DNA of 64,000 bases from Rugalucina vietnamica (lineage: Eukaryota; Mollusca; Bivalvia; Lucinida; Lucinidae). Each line of letters begins with the position of its first letter. The first letter of the stretch is position 1. The DNA is taken from contig OZ024873.1 in the NCBI GenBank assembly GCA_964017185.1, forward strand, positions 42,952,760-43,016,759, given 5' to 3'. Made by a program: the position numbers and the translations under genes. The notes below the pieces were generated by a model, which made no database searches, was not told where the DNA came from, and saw only the letters and a program-made list of their open reading frames with translations. Shown in pieces: positions 14,301 to 27,728 of the stretch.

Positions 14301-17300
14301 TGTTGCCATTAACGGTTTTAACTACAACGCTTAGTTTCAACGTGTTGACACGGTTTTAACGGTTGCAAATGCAAAGCAGCTTACGTGTTGTCATTAACGG
14401 TTTTAACTGCAACGCTTAGTTTTTACATGTTGCCACGGTATTAACGGTTGCAAATCCAATGCTTAGTGCCACTAACGCTTGCAACTGCAATGCTTAATGT
14501 TAACGTGTTGCCTTTAAAGGTTGCAACTGCAACGGTTAATGCTTACATGTTGACACTAACGTTTGCAACTGCAACGCCTAGCTTTAACGTGTTGCCACTA
14601 ACGCTTAATGTTAACGTGTTGCCATTAAAGGTTGCAACTGTAACGGTTAGTGCTTACATGTTGACACTAACGTTTGCAACTGTTTTAACGGTTGCAAATG
14701 CAAAGCTTAGTGTTTACGTGTTGCCATTAACGGTTTTAACTACAACGCTTAGTTTTAACGTGTTGACACGGTTTTAACTGTTGCAAATGCAAAGCTTAGT
14801 GTTTACGTGTTGGCATTAACGGTTTTAACTGCAACGCTTAGTTTTAACATGTTGCCACGGTATTAACGGTTGCAAATCCAATGCTTAGTGCTAACGTGTT
14901 GCAATTAACGGTTATAACTACAACGCTTAGTTTTAACGTGTTGACATGGTTTTAATAGTTGCAAATGCAAAGCTTAGTGTTTACGTCTTGTCATTAACGG
15001 TTTTAACTGCAACGCTTAGTTTTAACGTGTTGCCACGGTATTAACGGTTGCAAATCCAATGCTTAGTGCTAATGTGTTGCAATTAACGGTTATAACTACA
15101 ACGCTTAGTTTTAACGTGTTGGCATGGTTTCAATGGTTGCAAATGCAAAGCTTAGTGTTTACGTGTTGTCATTAACGGTTTTAACTACAACGCTTTGTTT
15201 TAACGCATTGTAACCGCAATGCTTAGTGTCAACGTGTTGTCATTAACGGTTGCAACTGCAACGCTTAGTGTAAACATGTTGACACTAACGGTTGCAACTG
15301 CAATGCTAAGTGTTAACATGTTGACATTAAACGGTTGCAACGTGTTAACGTGTTGAAATTAACGTAAGCAAATGCTACACTTACTGTTATGTTGACACTA
15401 ACGGTTGTAACTGCAACGCTTAGTTTTACTAACGCTTGCAACTGCAATGCTTAATGTTAACGTGTTGCCATTAAAGGTTACAACTGCAAGGGTTAGTGCT
15501 TACATGTTGACACTAACGTTTGCAACTGCAACGCTTAGCTTTAACGTGTTGCCACTAACGCTTAATGTTAACGTCTTCCCATTAAAGGTTGCAACTCTAA
15601 CGGTTAGTGCTTACATGTTGACACTAACGTTTGCAACTGTTTTAACGGTTGCAAATGCAAAGCTTAGTGTTTACGTATTGCCATTAACGGTTTTAACTAC
15701 AACGCTTAGTTTTAACGTGTTGACTCGGTATTAACGGTTGCAAATCCAATGCTTAGTGCTAACGTGTTGCAATTAACGGTTATAACTACAACGCTTAGTT
15801 TTAACGTGTTGACATGGTTTTAATGGTTGCAACTGCAAAGCTTAGTGTTTACGTGTTGTCATTAACGGTTTTAACTACAACGCTTAGTTTTAACGCATTG
15901 TAACCGCAATGCTTAGTGTTAACGTGTTGTAATTAACGGTTGCAACTGCAACGCTTAGTGTAAACATGTTGACACTAATGGTTGCAACTGCAATGCTAAG
16001 TGTTAACATGTTGACATAAACGGTTGCAACGTGTTAACGTGTTGAAATTAACGTAAGCAAATGCTACACTTACTGTAATGTTGAAACTAACGGTTGTAAC
16101 TGCAACGCTTAGTTTTAACGTGTTGCCACTAACGCTTGCAACTGCAATGCTTAATGTTAACGTGTTGCCTTTAAAGGTTGCAACTGCAACGGTTAGTGCT
16201 TACATGTTAACACTAACGTTTGCAACTGCAACACTTAGCTTTAACGTGTTGCCACTAACGCTTAATGTTAACGTGTTGCCATTAAAGGTTGCAACTGTAA
16301 CGGTTAGTGCTTCCATGTTGACACTAACGTTTGCAACTGTTTTGACGGTTGCAAATGCAAAGCTTAGTGTTTACGTGTTGCCATTAACGGTTTTAACTAC
16401 AACGCTTAGTTTCAACGTGTTGACACGGTTTTAACGATTGCAAATGCAAAGCAGCTTACGTGTTGTCATTAACGGTTTTAACTGCAACGCTTAGTTTTTA
16501 CATGTTGCAACGTGTTGACACGGTTTTAATGGTTGCAAATGCAAAGCTTAGTGTTTACGTGTTGTCATTAACGGTTTTAACTGCAACGCTTAGTTTTAAC
16601 ATGTTGCCACGGTATTAACGGTTGCAAATCCAATGCTTAGTGCTAACGTGTTGCAATTAACGGTTATAACTACAACGCTTAGTTTTAACGTGTTGACATG
16701 GTTTTAATGGTTGCAAATGCAAAGCTTAGTGTTTACGTGTTGTCATTAACGGTTGCAACTGCAACGCTTAGTGTAAACATGTTGACACTAACGGTTGCAA
16801 CTGCAATGCTAAGTGTTGACATAAACGGTTGCAACGTGTTAACGTGTTGAAATTAACGTAAGCAAATGCTACACTGTTATAATGTTATAACGGTTGTAAC
16901 TGCAACGCTTAGTTTTAACGCATTGTAACCGAAATGCTTAGTGTTAACGTGTTGCAACTGCAACGCTTAGTGTAAACATGTTGACACTAACGGTTGCAAC
17001 TGCAATGCTAAGTGTTAACATGTTGACATAAACGGTTGCAACGTTTTAACGTGTTGAAATTAACGTAAGCAAATGCTACACTTACTGTTATAATGTTGAC
17101 ACTTACGGTTGTAACTGCAACGCTTAGTTTTAACGTGTTGCCACTAACGCTTGCAACTGCAATGCTTAATGTTAACGTGTTGCCTTTAAAGGTTGTAACT
17201 GCAACGGTTAGTGCTTACATGTTGACACTAACGTTTGCAACTGCAACGCCTAGCTTTAACGTGTTGCCACTAACGCTTAATAATAACGTGTTGCATTTAA

Positions 17301-18545
17301 GGTTGCAACTGTAACGGTTAGTGCTTACATGTTGACACTAACGTTTGCAACTGTTTTAACGGTTGCAAATGCAAAGCTTATTGTTTACGTGTTGTCATTA
17401 ACGGTTTTAACTGCAACGCTTAGTTTTAACGTGTTGCCACGGTATTAACGGTTGCAAATCCAATGCTTAGTGCTAATGTGTTGCAATTAACGGTTATAAA
17501 CTACAACGCTTAGTTTTAACGTGTTGACATGGTTTTAATGGTTGCAAATGCAAAGCTTAGTGTTTACGTGTTGTCATTAACGGTTTTAACTACAACGCTT
17601 AGTTTTAACGCATTGTAACCGCAATGCTTAGTGTTAACGTGTTGTCATTAACGGTTCCAACTGCAACGCTTAGTGTAAACATGTTGACACTAACGGTTGC
17701 AACTGCAATGCTAAGTGTTAACATGTTGACATTAAACGGTTGCAACGTGTTAACGTGTTGAAATTAACGTAAGCAAATGCTACACTTACTGTTATGTTGA
17801 CACTAACGGTTGTAACTGCAACGCTTAGTTTTAACGTGTTGCCAATAACGCTTGCAACTGCAATGCTTAATGTTAACGTGTTGCCTTTAAAGGTTACAGC
17901 TGCAAGGGTTAGTGCTTACATGTTGACACTAACGTTTGCAACTGCAACGCTTAGCTTTAACGTGTTGCCACTAACGCTTAATGTTAACGTCTTCCCATTA
18001 AAGGTTGCAACTCTAACGGTTAGTGCTTACATGTTGACACTAACGTTTGCAACTGTTTTAACGGTTGCAAATGCAAAGCTTAGTGTTTACGTATTGCCAT
18101 TAACGGTTTTAACTACAACGCTTAGTTTTAACGTGTTGACACGGTTTTAATGGTTGCAAATGCAAAGCTTAGTGTTTACGTGTTGTCATTAACGGTTTTA
18201 ACTGCAACGCTTAGTTTTAACATGTTGCCACGGTATTAACGGTTGCAAATCCAATGCTTAGTGCTAACGTGTTGCAATTAACGGTTATAACTACAACGCT
18301 TAGTTTTAACGTGTTGACATGGTTTTAATGGTTGCAAATGCAAAGCTTAGTGTTTACGTGTTGTCATTAACGGTTTTAACTACAACGCTTAGTTTTAACG
18401 CATTGTAACCGCAATGCTTAGTGTTAACGTGTTGTAATTAACCGTTGCAACTGCAACGCTTAGTGTAAACATGTTGACACTAATGGTTGCAACTGCAATG
18501 CTAAGTGTTAACATGTTGACATAAACGGTTGCAACGTGTTAACGT
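11377..18545. repeat. Satellite superunit B (7,169 bp)
   Basis: Landmark spacings are 964, 207, 701, 789, 1314, 689, 805, 207, 704 and 789 bp. It carries private marks shared with the following copy: a local duplication at about 12228-12250, a 12-bp deletion near 14124 and a TGACTCGG variant at 15720. Positions from about 8.9 to 15.8 kb recur at a constant +7,169 offset from about 16.0 to 22.9 kb, without a net indel at any compared marker. That makes this the most recent large duplication in the array. Confidence 0.85.
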
Positions 18546-21500
18546 GTTGAAATTAACGTAAGCAAATGCTACACTTACTGTAATGTTGAAACTAACGGTT
18601 GTAACTGCAACGCTTAGTTTTAACGTGTTGCCACTAACGCTTGCAACTGCAATGCTTAATGTTAACGTGTTGCCTTTAAAGGTTGCAACTGCAACGGTTA
18701 GTGCTTACATGTTGACACTAACGTTTGCAACTGCAACACTTAGCTTTAACGTGTTGCCACTAACGCTTAATGTTAACGTGTTGCCATTAAAGGTTGCAAC
18801 TGTAACGGTTAGTGCTTCCATGTTGACACTAACGTTTGCAACTGTTTTGACGGTTGCAAATGCAAAGCTTAGTGTTTACGTGTTGCCATTAACGGTTTTA
18901 ACTACAACGCTTAGTTTCAACGTGTTGACACGGTTTTAACGGTTGCAAATGCAAAGCAGCTTACGTGTTGTCATTAACGGTTTTAACTGCAACGCTTAGT
19001 TTTTACATGTTGCCACGGTATTAACGGTTGCAAATCCAATGCTTAGTGCCACTAACGCTTGCAACTGCAATGCTTAATGTTAACGTGTTGCCTTTAAAGG
19101 TTGCAACTGCAACGGTTAATGCTTACATGTTGACACTAACGTTTGCAACTGCAACGCCTAGCTTTAACGTGTTGCCACTAACGCTTAATGTTAACGTGTT
19201 GCCATTAAAGGTTGCAACTGTAAAAGTTAGTGCTTACATGTTGACACTAACGTTTGCAACTGTTTTAACGGTTGCAAATGCAAAGCTTAGTGTTTACGTG
19301 TTGCCATTAACGGTTTTAACTACAACGCTTAGTTTTAACGTGTTGACACGGTTTTAACTGTTGCAAATGCAAAGCTTAGTGTTTACGTGTTGGCATTAAC
19401 GTGTTTACGTGTTGGCATTTAACTGCAACGCTTAGTTTTAACATGTTGCCACTAACGGTTGCAACTGCAATGCTAAGTGTTGACATAAACGGTTGCAACG
19501 TGTTAACGTGTTGAAATTAACGTAAGCAAATGCTACACTGTTATAATGTTATAACGGTTGTAACTGCAACGCTTAGTTTTAACGCATTGTAACCGAAATG
19601 CTTAGTGTTAACGTGTTGCAACTGCAACGCTTAGTGTAAACATGTTGACACTAACGGTTGCAACTGCAATGCTAAGTGTTAACATGTTGACATAAACGGT
19701 TGCAACGTTTTAACGTGTTGAAATTAACGTAAGCAAATGCTACACTTACTGTTATAATGTTGACACTTACGGTTGTAACTGCAACGCTTAGTTTTAACGT
19801 GTTGCCACTAACGCTTGCAACTGCAATGCTTAATGTTAACGTGTTGCCTTTAAAGGTTGTAACTGCAACGGTTAGTGCTTACATGTTGACACTAACGTTT
19901 GCAACTGCAACGCTTAGCTTTAACGTGTTGCCACTAACGCTTAATGTTAACGTGTTGCATTTAAGGTTGAATTGTAACGGTTAGTGCTTACATGTTGACA
20001 CTAACGTTTGCAACTGTTTTAACGGTTGCAAATGCAAAGCTTAGTGTTTACGTGTTGTCATTAACGGTTTTAACTGCAACGCTTAGTTTTAACGTGTTGC
20101 CACGGTATTAACGGTTGCAAATCCAATGCTTAGTGCTAATGTGTTGCAATTAACTGTTATAACTACAACGCTTAGTTTTAACGTGTTGACATGGTTTTAA
20201 TGGTTGCAAATGCAAAGCTTAGTGTTTACGTGTTGTCATTAACGGTTTTAACTACAACGCTTAGTTTTAACGCATTGTAACCGCAATGCTTAGTGTTAAC
20301 GTGTTGTCATTAACGGTTGCAACTGCAACGCTTAGTGTAAACATGTTGACACTAACGGTTGCAACTGCAATGCTAAGTGTTAACATGTTGACATAAACGG
20401 TTGCAACGTGTTAACGTGTTGAAATTAACGTAAACGAATGTTACACTTACTGTAATGTTGACACTAACGGTTGTAACTGCAACGCTTAGTTTTAACGTGT
20501 TGCCACTAACGCTTGCAACTGCAATGCTTAATGTTAACGTGTTGCCTTTAAAGGTTGCAACTGCAACGGTTAATGCTTACATGTTGACACTAACGTTTGC
20601 AACTGCAACGCTTAGCTTTAACGTGTTGCCACTAACGCTTAATGTTAACGTGTTGCCATTAAAGGTTGCAACTGTAACGGTTAGTGCTTACATGTTGACA
20701 CTAACGTTCGCAACTGTTTTAACGGTTGCAAATGCAAAGCTTAGTGTTTACGTGTTGCCATTAACGGTTTTAACTACAACGCTTAGTTTTAACGTGTTGA
20801 CACGGTTTTAACGGTTGCAAATGCAAAGCTTAGTGTTTACGTGTTGTCATTAACGGTTTTAACTGCAACGCTTAGTTTTAACATGTTGCCACGGTATTAA
20901 CGGTTGCAAATCCAATGCTTAGTGCTAACGTGTTGCAATTAACGGTTATAACTACAACGCTTAGTTTTAACGTGTTGACATGGTTTTAATGGTTACAACT
21001 GCAAAGCTTAGTGTTTACGTGTTGTCATTAACGGTTTTAACTACAACGCTTAGTTTTAACGCATTGTAACCGCAATGCTTAGTGTTAACGTGTTGTAATT
21101 AACGGTTGCAACTGCAACGCTTAGTGTAAACATGTTGACACTAATGGTTGCAACTGCAATGCTAAGTGTTAACATGTTGACATAAACGGTTGCAACGTGT
21201 TAACGTGTTGAAATTAACGTAAGCAAATGCTACACTTACTGTAATGTTGAAACTAATGGTTGTACCTGCAACGCTTAGTTTTAACGTGTTGCTAACTGCA
21301 ATGCTTAATCTTAACGTGTTGCCTTTAAAGGTTGCAACTGCAACGGTTAGTGCTTACATGTTAACACTAACGTTTGCAACTGCAACACTTAGCTTTAACG
21401 TGTTGCCACTAACGCTTAATGTTAACGTGTTGCCATTAAAGGTTGCAACTGTAACGGTTAGTGCTTGCGTGTTGCCATTAACGGTTTTAACTACAACGCT

Positions 21501-24500
21501 TAGTTTCAACGTGTTGACACGGTTTTAACGGTTGCAAATGCAAAGCAGCTTACGTGTTGTCATTAACGGTTTTAACTGCAACGCTTAGTTTTTACATGTT
21601 GCCACGGTATTAAGGGTTGCAAATCCAATGCTTAGTGCCACTAACGCTTGCAACTGCAATGCTTAATGTTAACGTGTTGCCTTTAAAGGTTGCAACTGCA
21701 ACGGTTAATGCTTACATGTTGACACTAACGTTTGCAACTGCAACGCCTAGCTTTAACGTGTTGCCACTAACGCTTAATGTTAACGTGTTGCCATTAAAGG
21801 TTGCAACTGTAACGGTTAGTGCTTACATGTTGACACTAACGTTTGCAACTGTTTTAACGGTTGCAAATGCAAAGCTTAGTGTTTACGTGTTGCCATTAAC
21901 GGTTTTAACTACAACGCTTAGTTTTAACGTGTTGACACGGTTTTAACTGTTGCAAATGCAAAGCTTAGTGTTTACGTGTTGGCATTAACGGTTTTAACTG
22001 CAACGCTTAGTTTTAACATGTTGCCACGGTATTAACGGTTGCAAATCCAATGCTTAGTGCTAACGTGTTGCAATTAACGGTTATAACTACAACGCTTAGT
22101 TTTAACGTGTTGACATGGTTTTAATAGTTGCAAATGCAAAGCTTAGTGTTTACGTCTTGTCATTAACGGTTTTAACTGCAACGCTTAGTTTTAACGTGTT
22201 GCCACGGTATTAACGGTTGCAAATCCAATGCTTAGTGCTAATGTGTTGCAATTAACGGTTATAACTACAACGCTTAGTTTTAACGTGTTGGCATGGTTTC
22301 AATGGTTGCAAATGCAAAGCTTAGTGTTTACGTGTTGTCATTAACGGTTTTAACTACAACGCTTTGTTTTAACGCATTGTAACCGCAATGCTTAGTGTCA
22401 ACGTGTTGTCATTAACGGTTGCAACTGCAACGCTTAGTGTAAACATGTTGACACTAACGGTTGCAACTGCAATGCTAAGTGTTAACATGTTGACATTAAA
22501 CGGTTGCAACGTGTTAACGTGTTGAAATTAACGTAAGCAAATGCTACACTTACTGTTATGTTGACACTAACGGTTGTAACTGCAACGCTTAGTTTTACTA
22601 ACGCTTGCAACTGCAATGCTTAATGTTAACGTGTTGCCATTAAAGGTTACAACTGCAAGGGTTAGTGCTTACATGTTGACACTAACGTTTGCAACTGCAA
22701 CGCTTAGCTTTAACGTGTTGCCACTAACGCTTAATGTTAACGTCTTCCCATTAAAGGTTGCAACTCTAACGGTTAGTGCTTACATGTTGACACTAACGTT
22801 TGCAACTGTTTTAACGGTTGCAAATGCAAAGCTTAGTGTTTACGTATTGCCATTAACGGTTTTAACTACAACGCTTAGTTTTAACGTGTTGACTCGGTAT
22901 TAACGGTTGCAAATCCAATGCTTAGTGCTAACGTGTTGCAATTAACGGTTATAACTACAACGCTTAGTTTTAACGTGTTGACATGGTTTTAATGGTTGCA
23001 AATGCAAAGCTTAGTGTTTACGTGTTGTCATTAACGGTTGCAACTGCAACGCTTAGTGTAAACATGTTGACACTAACGGTTGCAACTGCAATGCTAAGTG
23101 TTGACATAAACGGTTGCAACGTGTTAACGTGTTGAAATTAACGTAAGCAAATGCTACACTGTTATAATGTTATAACGGTTGTAACTGCAACGCTTAGTTT
23201 TAACGCATTGTAACCGAAATGCTTAGTGTTAACGTGTTGCAACTGCAACGCTTAGTGTAAACATGTTGACACTAACGGTTGCAACTGCAATGCTAAGTGT
23301 TAACATGTTGACATAAACGGTTGCAACGTTTTAACGTGTTGAAATTAACGTAAGCAAATGCTACACTTACTGTTATAATGTTGACACTTACGGTTGTAAC
23401 TGCAACGCTTAGTTTTAACGTGTTGTCACTAACGCTTGCAACTGCAATGCTTAATGTTAACGTGTTGCCTTTAAAGGTTGTAACTGCAACGGTTAGTGCT
23501 TACATGTTGACACTAACGTTTGCAACTGCAACGCTTAGCTTTAACGTGTTGCCACTAATGCTTAATGTTAACGTGTTGTATTTAAGGTTGCAACTGTAAC
23601 GGTTAGTGCTTACATGTTGACACTAACGTTTGCAACTGTTTTAACGGTTGCAAATGCAAAACTTAGTGTTTACGTGTTGTCATTAACGGTTTTAACTGCA
23701 ACGCTTAGTTTTAACGTGTTGCCACGGTATTAACGGTTGCAAATCCAATGCTTAGTGCTAATGTGTTGCAATTAACGGTTATAACTACAACGCTTAGTTT
23801 TAACGTGTTGACATGGTTTTAATGGTTGCAAATGCAAAGCTTAGTGTTTACGTGTTGTCATTAACGGTTTTAACTACAACGCTTAGTTTTAACGCATTGT
23901 AACCGCAATGCTTAGTGTTAACGTGTTGTCATTAACGGTTGCAACTGCAACGCTTAGTGTAAACATGTTGACACTAACGGTTGCAACTGCAATGCTAAGT
24001 GTTAACATGTTGACATAAACGGTTGCAACGTGTTAACGTGTTGAAATTAACGTAAACGAATGCTAAACTTACTGTAATGTTGACACTAACGGTTGTAACT
24101 GCAACGCTTAGTTTTAACGTGTTGCCACTAACGCTTGCAACTGCAATGCTTAATGTTAACGTGTTGCCTTTAAAGGTTGTAACTGCAACGGTTAGTGCTT
24201 ACATGTTGACACTAACGTTTGCAACTGCAACGCTTAGCTTTAACGTGTTGCCACTAACGCTTAATGTTAACGTGTTGCATTTAAGGTTGCAACTGTAACG
24301 GTTAGTGCTTACATGTTGACACTAACGTTTGCAACTGTTTTAACGGTTGCAAATGCAAAGCTTAGTGTTTACGTGTTGTCATTAACGGTTTTAACTGCAA
24401 CGCTTAGTTTTAACATGTTGCCACGGTATTAACGGTTGCAAATCCAATGCTTAGTGCTAATGTGTTGCAATTAACGGTTATAACTACAACGCTTATTTTT

Positions 24501-27500
24501 AACGTGTTGACATGGTTTTAATGGTTGCAAATGCAAAGCTTAGTGTTTACGTGTTGTCATTAACGGTTTTAACTACAACGCTTAGTTTTAACGCATTGTA
24601 ACCGCAATGCTTAGTGTTAACGTGTTGTCATTAACGGTTGCAACTGCAACGCTTAGTGTAAACATGTTGACACTAACGGTTGCAACTGCAATGCTAAGTG
24701 TTAACATGTTGACATAAACGGTTGCAACGTGTTAACGTGTTGAAATTAACGTAAACGAATGCTACACTTACTGTAATGTTGACACTAACGGTTGTAACTG
24801 CAACGCTTAGTTTTAACGTGTTGCCACTAACGCTTGCAACTGCAATGCTTAATGTTAACGTGTTGCCTTTAAAGGTTGCAACTGCAACGGTTAATGCTTA
24901 CATGTTGACACTAACGTTTGCAACTGCAACGCTTAGCTTTAACGTGTTGCCACTAACGCTTAATGTTAACGTGTTGCCATTAAAGGTTGCAACTGTAACG
25001 GTTAGTGCTTACATGTTGACACTAACGTTTGCAACTGTTTTAACGGTTGCAAATGCAAAGCTTAGTGTTTACGTGTTGCCATTAACGGTTTTAACTACAA
25101 CGCTTAGTTTTAACGTGTTGACACGGTTTTAACGATTGCAAATGCAAAGCTTAGTGTTTACGTGTTGTCATTAACGGTTTTAACTGCAACGCTTAGTTTT
25201 AACATGTTGCAACGGTATTAACGGTTGCAAATCCAATGCTTAGTGCTAACGTGTTGCAATTAACGGTTATAACTACAACGCTTAGTTTTAACGTGTTGAC
25301 ATGGTTTTAATGGTTGCAACTGCAAAGCTTAGTGTTTACGTGTTGTCATTAACGGTTTTAACTACAACGCTTAGTTTTAACGCATTGTAACCGCAATGCT
25401 TAGTGTTAACGTGTTGTAATTAACGGTTGCAACTGCAACGCTTAGTGTAAACATGTTGACACTAATGGTTGCAACTGCAATGCTAAGTGTTAACATGTTG
25501 ACATAAACGGTTGCAACGTGTTAACGTGTTGAAATTAACGTAAGCAAATGCTACACTTACTGTAATGTTGAAACTAACGGTTGTAACTGCAACGCTTAGT
25601 TTTAACGTGTTGCCACTAACGCTTGCAACTGCAATGCTTAATGTTAACGTGTTGCCTTTAAAGGTTGCAACTGCAACGGTTAGTGCTTACATGTTAACAC
25701 TAACGTTTGCAACTGCAACACTTAGCTTTAACGTGTTGCCACTAACGCTTAATGTTAACGTGTTGCCATTAAAGGTTGCAACTGTAACGGTTAGTGCTTC
25801 CATGTTGACACTAACGTTTGCAACTGTTTTGACGGTTGCAAATGCAAAGCTTAGTGTTTACGTGTTGCCATTAACGGTTTTAACTACAACGCTTAGTTTC
25901 AACGTGTTGACACGGTTTTAACGATTGCAAATGCAAAGCAGCTTACGTGTTGTCATTAACGGTTTTAACTGCAACGCTTAGTTTTTACATGTTGCAACGT
26001 GTTGACACGGTTTTAATGGTTGCAAATGCAAAGCTTAGTGTTTACGTGTTGTCATTAACGGTTTTAACTGCAACGCTTAGTTTTAACATGTTGCCACGGT
26101 ATTAACGGTTGCAAATCCAATGCTTAGTGCTAACGTGTTGCAATTAACGGTTATAACTACAACGCTTAGTTTTAACGTGTTGACATGGTTTTAATGGTTG
26201 CAAATGCAAAGCTTAGTGTTTACGTGTTGTCATTAACGGTTGCAACTGCAACGCTTAGTGTAAACATGTTGACACTAACGGTTGCAACTGCAATGCTAAG
26301 TGTTGACATAAACGGTTGCAACGTGTTAACGTGTTGAAATTAACGTAAGCAAATGCTACACTGTTATAATGTTATAACGGTTGTAACTGCAACGCTTAGT
26401 TTTAACGCATTGTAACCGAAATGCTTAGTGTTAACGTTTTGCAACTGCAACGCTTAGTGTAAACATGTTGACACTAACGGTTGCAACTGCAATGCTAAGT
26501 GTTAACATGTTGACATAAACGGTTGCAACGTTTTAACGTGTTGAAATTAACGTAAGCAAATGCTACACTTACTGTTATAATGTTGACACTTACGGTTGTA
26601 ACTGCAACGCTTAGTTTTAACGTGTTGCCACTAACGCTTGCAACTGCAATGCTTAATGTTAACGTGTTGCCTTTAAAGGTTGTAACTGCAACGGTTAGTG
26701 CTTACATGTTGACACTAACGTTTGCAACTGCAACGCTTAGCTTTAACGTGTTGCCACTAACGCTTAATGTTAACGTGTTGCATTTAAGGTTGCAACTGTA
26801 ACGGTTAGTGCTTACATGTTGACACTAACGTTTGCAACTGTTTTAACGGTTGCAAATGCAAAGCTTAGTGTTTACGTGTTGTCATTAACGGTTTTAACTG
26901 CAACGCTTAGTTTTAACGTGTTGCCACGGTATTAACGGTTTCAAATCCAATGCTTAGTGCTAATGTGTTGCAATTAACTGTCATAACTACAACGCTTAGT
27001 TTTAACGTGTTGACATGGTTTTAATGGTTGCAAATGCAAAGCTTAGTGTTTACGTGTTGTCATTAACGGTTTTAACTACAACGCTTAGTTTTAACGCATT
27101 GTAACCGCAATGCTTAGTGTTAACGTGTTGTCATTAACGGTTGCAACTGCAACGCTTAGTGTAAACATGTTGACACTAACGGTTGCAACTGCAATGCTAA
27201 GTGTTAACATGTTGACATAAACGGTTGCAACGTGTTAACGTGTTGAAATTAACGTAAACGAATGCTACACTTACTGTAATGTTGACACTAACGGTTGTAA
27301 CTGCAACGCTTAGTTTTAACGTGTTGCCACTAACGCTTGCAACTGCAATGCTTAATGTTAACGTGTTGCCTTTAAAGGTTGCAACTGCAACGGTTAATGC
27401 TTACATGTTGACACTAACGTTTGCAACTGCAACGCTTAGCTTTAACGTGTTGCCACTAACGCTTAATGTTAACGTGTTGCCATTAAAGGTTGCAACTGTA

Positions 27501-27728
27501 ACGGTTAGTGCTTACATGTTGACACTAACGTTTGCAACTGTTTTAACGGTTGCAAATGCAAAGCTTAGTGTTTACGTGTTGCCATTAACGGTTTTAACTA
27601 CAACGCTTAGTTTTAACGTGTTGACACGGTTTTAACGGTTGCAAATGCAAAGCTTAGTGTTTACGGGTTGTCATTAACGGTTTTAACTGCAACGCTTAGT
27701 TTTAACATGTTGCCACGGTATTAACGGT
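18546..27728. repeat. Satellite superunit C and array end
   Basis: Spacings start as in superunit B (964, 207, 701, 789, 1314). They then switch at about 22.9-23.0 kb to the superunit A pattern (610, 207, 702) and continue 699, 789, 805, 207, 702 to the end. The TGACTCGG variant of superunit B is still present at 22890, and the following block matches superunit A (8210-8431 recurs at 23378-23599). The copy is therefore a recombinant of the A and B types. The last monomers before 27728 are no more divergent than those in the middle. Confidence 0.8.

Larger units (their letters stand above)
579..27635 (+). other. Series of short open frames kept open by the 42-bp period
   Basis: Because 42 bp equals 14 codons, one plus-strand frame stays open through several monomers in most higher-order blocks. 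About 38 such frames of 73-118 codons occur, for example at 579-935, 3428-3784, 8909-9265, 16078-16434 and 25565-25921. They usually start 37-40 bp after the landmark, and many end in a shared LTRF-stop. The peptide is a 14-residue repeat of the type LPLKVATATVSAYM, rich in Val, Leu, Thr and Ala. There is no signal peptide, known domain or flanking gene structure. Some copies are broken by frameshifts (1786, 4588, 8210, 9924). I read these as by-products of the repeat and not as genes; translation cannot be excluded. Confidence 0.35.
1..27728. repeat. Higher-order satellite array with 42-bp monomer
   Basis: The whole interval is one tandem array. The typical monomer is about 42 bp and reads as three subunits, AACGTGTTGCCATT, then AACGGTTGCAACTGC, then AACGCTTAGTGTT. 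Variant monomers of 27 bp (one subunit lost) and 60 bp (extra material) recur at fixed places. The landmark GTTGAAATTAACGTA occurs about 40 times, for example at 542, 1749, 3391, 5249, 8872, 16041 and 27242. It marks higher-order blocks of roughly 207, 610, 700, 789, 805, 960 and 1314 bp that recur in the same order. The left end lies outside the window, and the right end is sharp at about 27728. I see no transposase, spacer or gene inside. The family is not one I recognise by name. The tandem nature is certain; the function is unknown. Confidence 0.97.

Noticed and set aside
1-27728. CRISPR array
   Set aside because: The repeats are contiguous and diverged, with no unique spacers of constant length, and the setting is eukaryotic.
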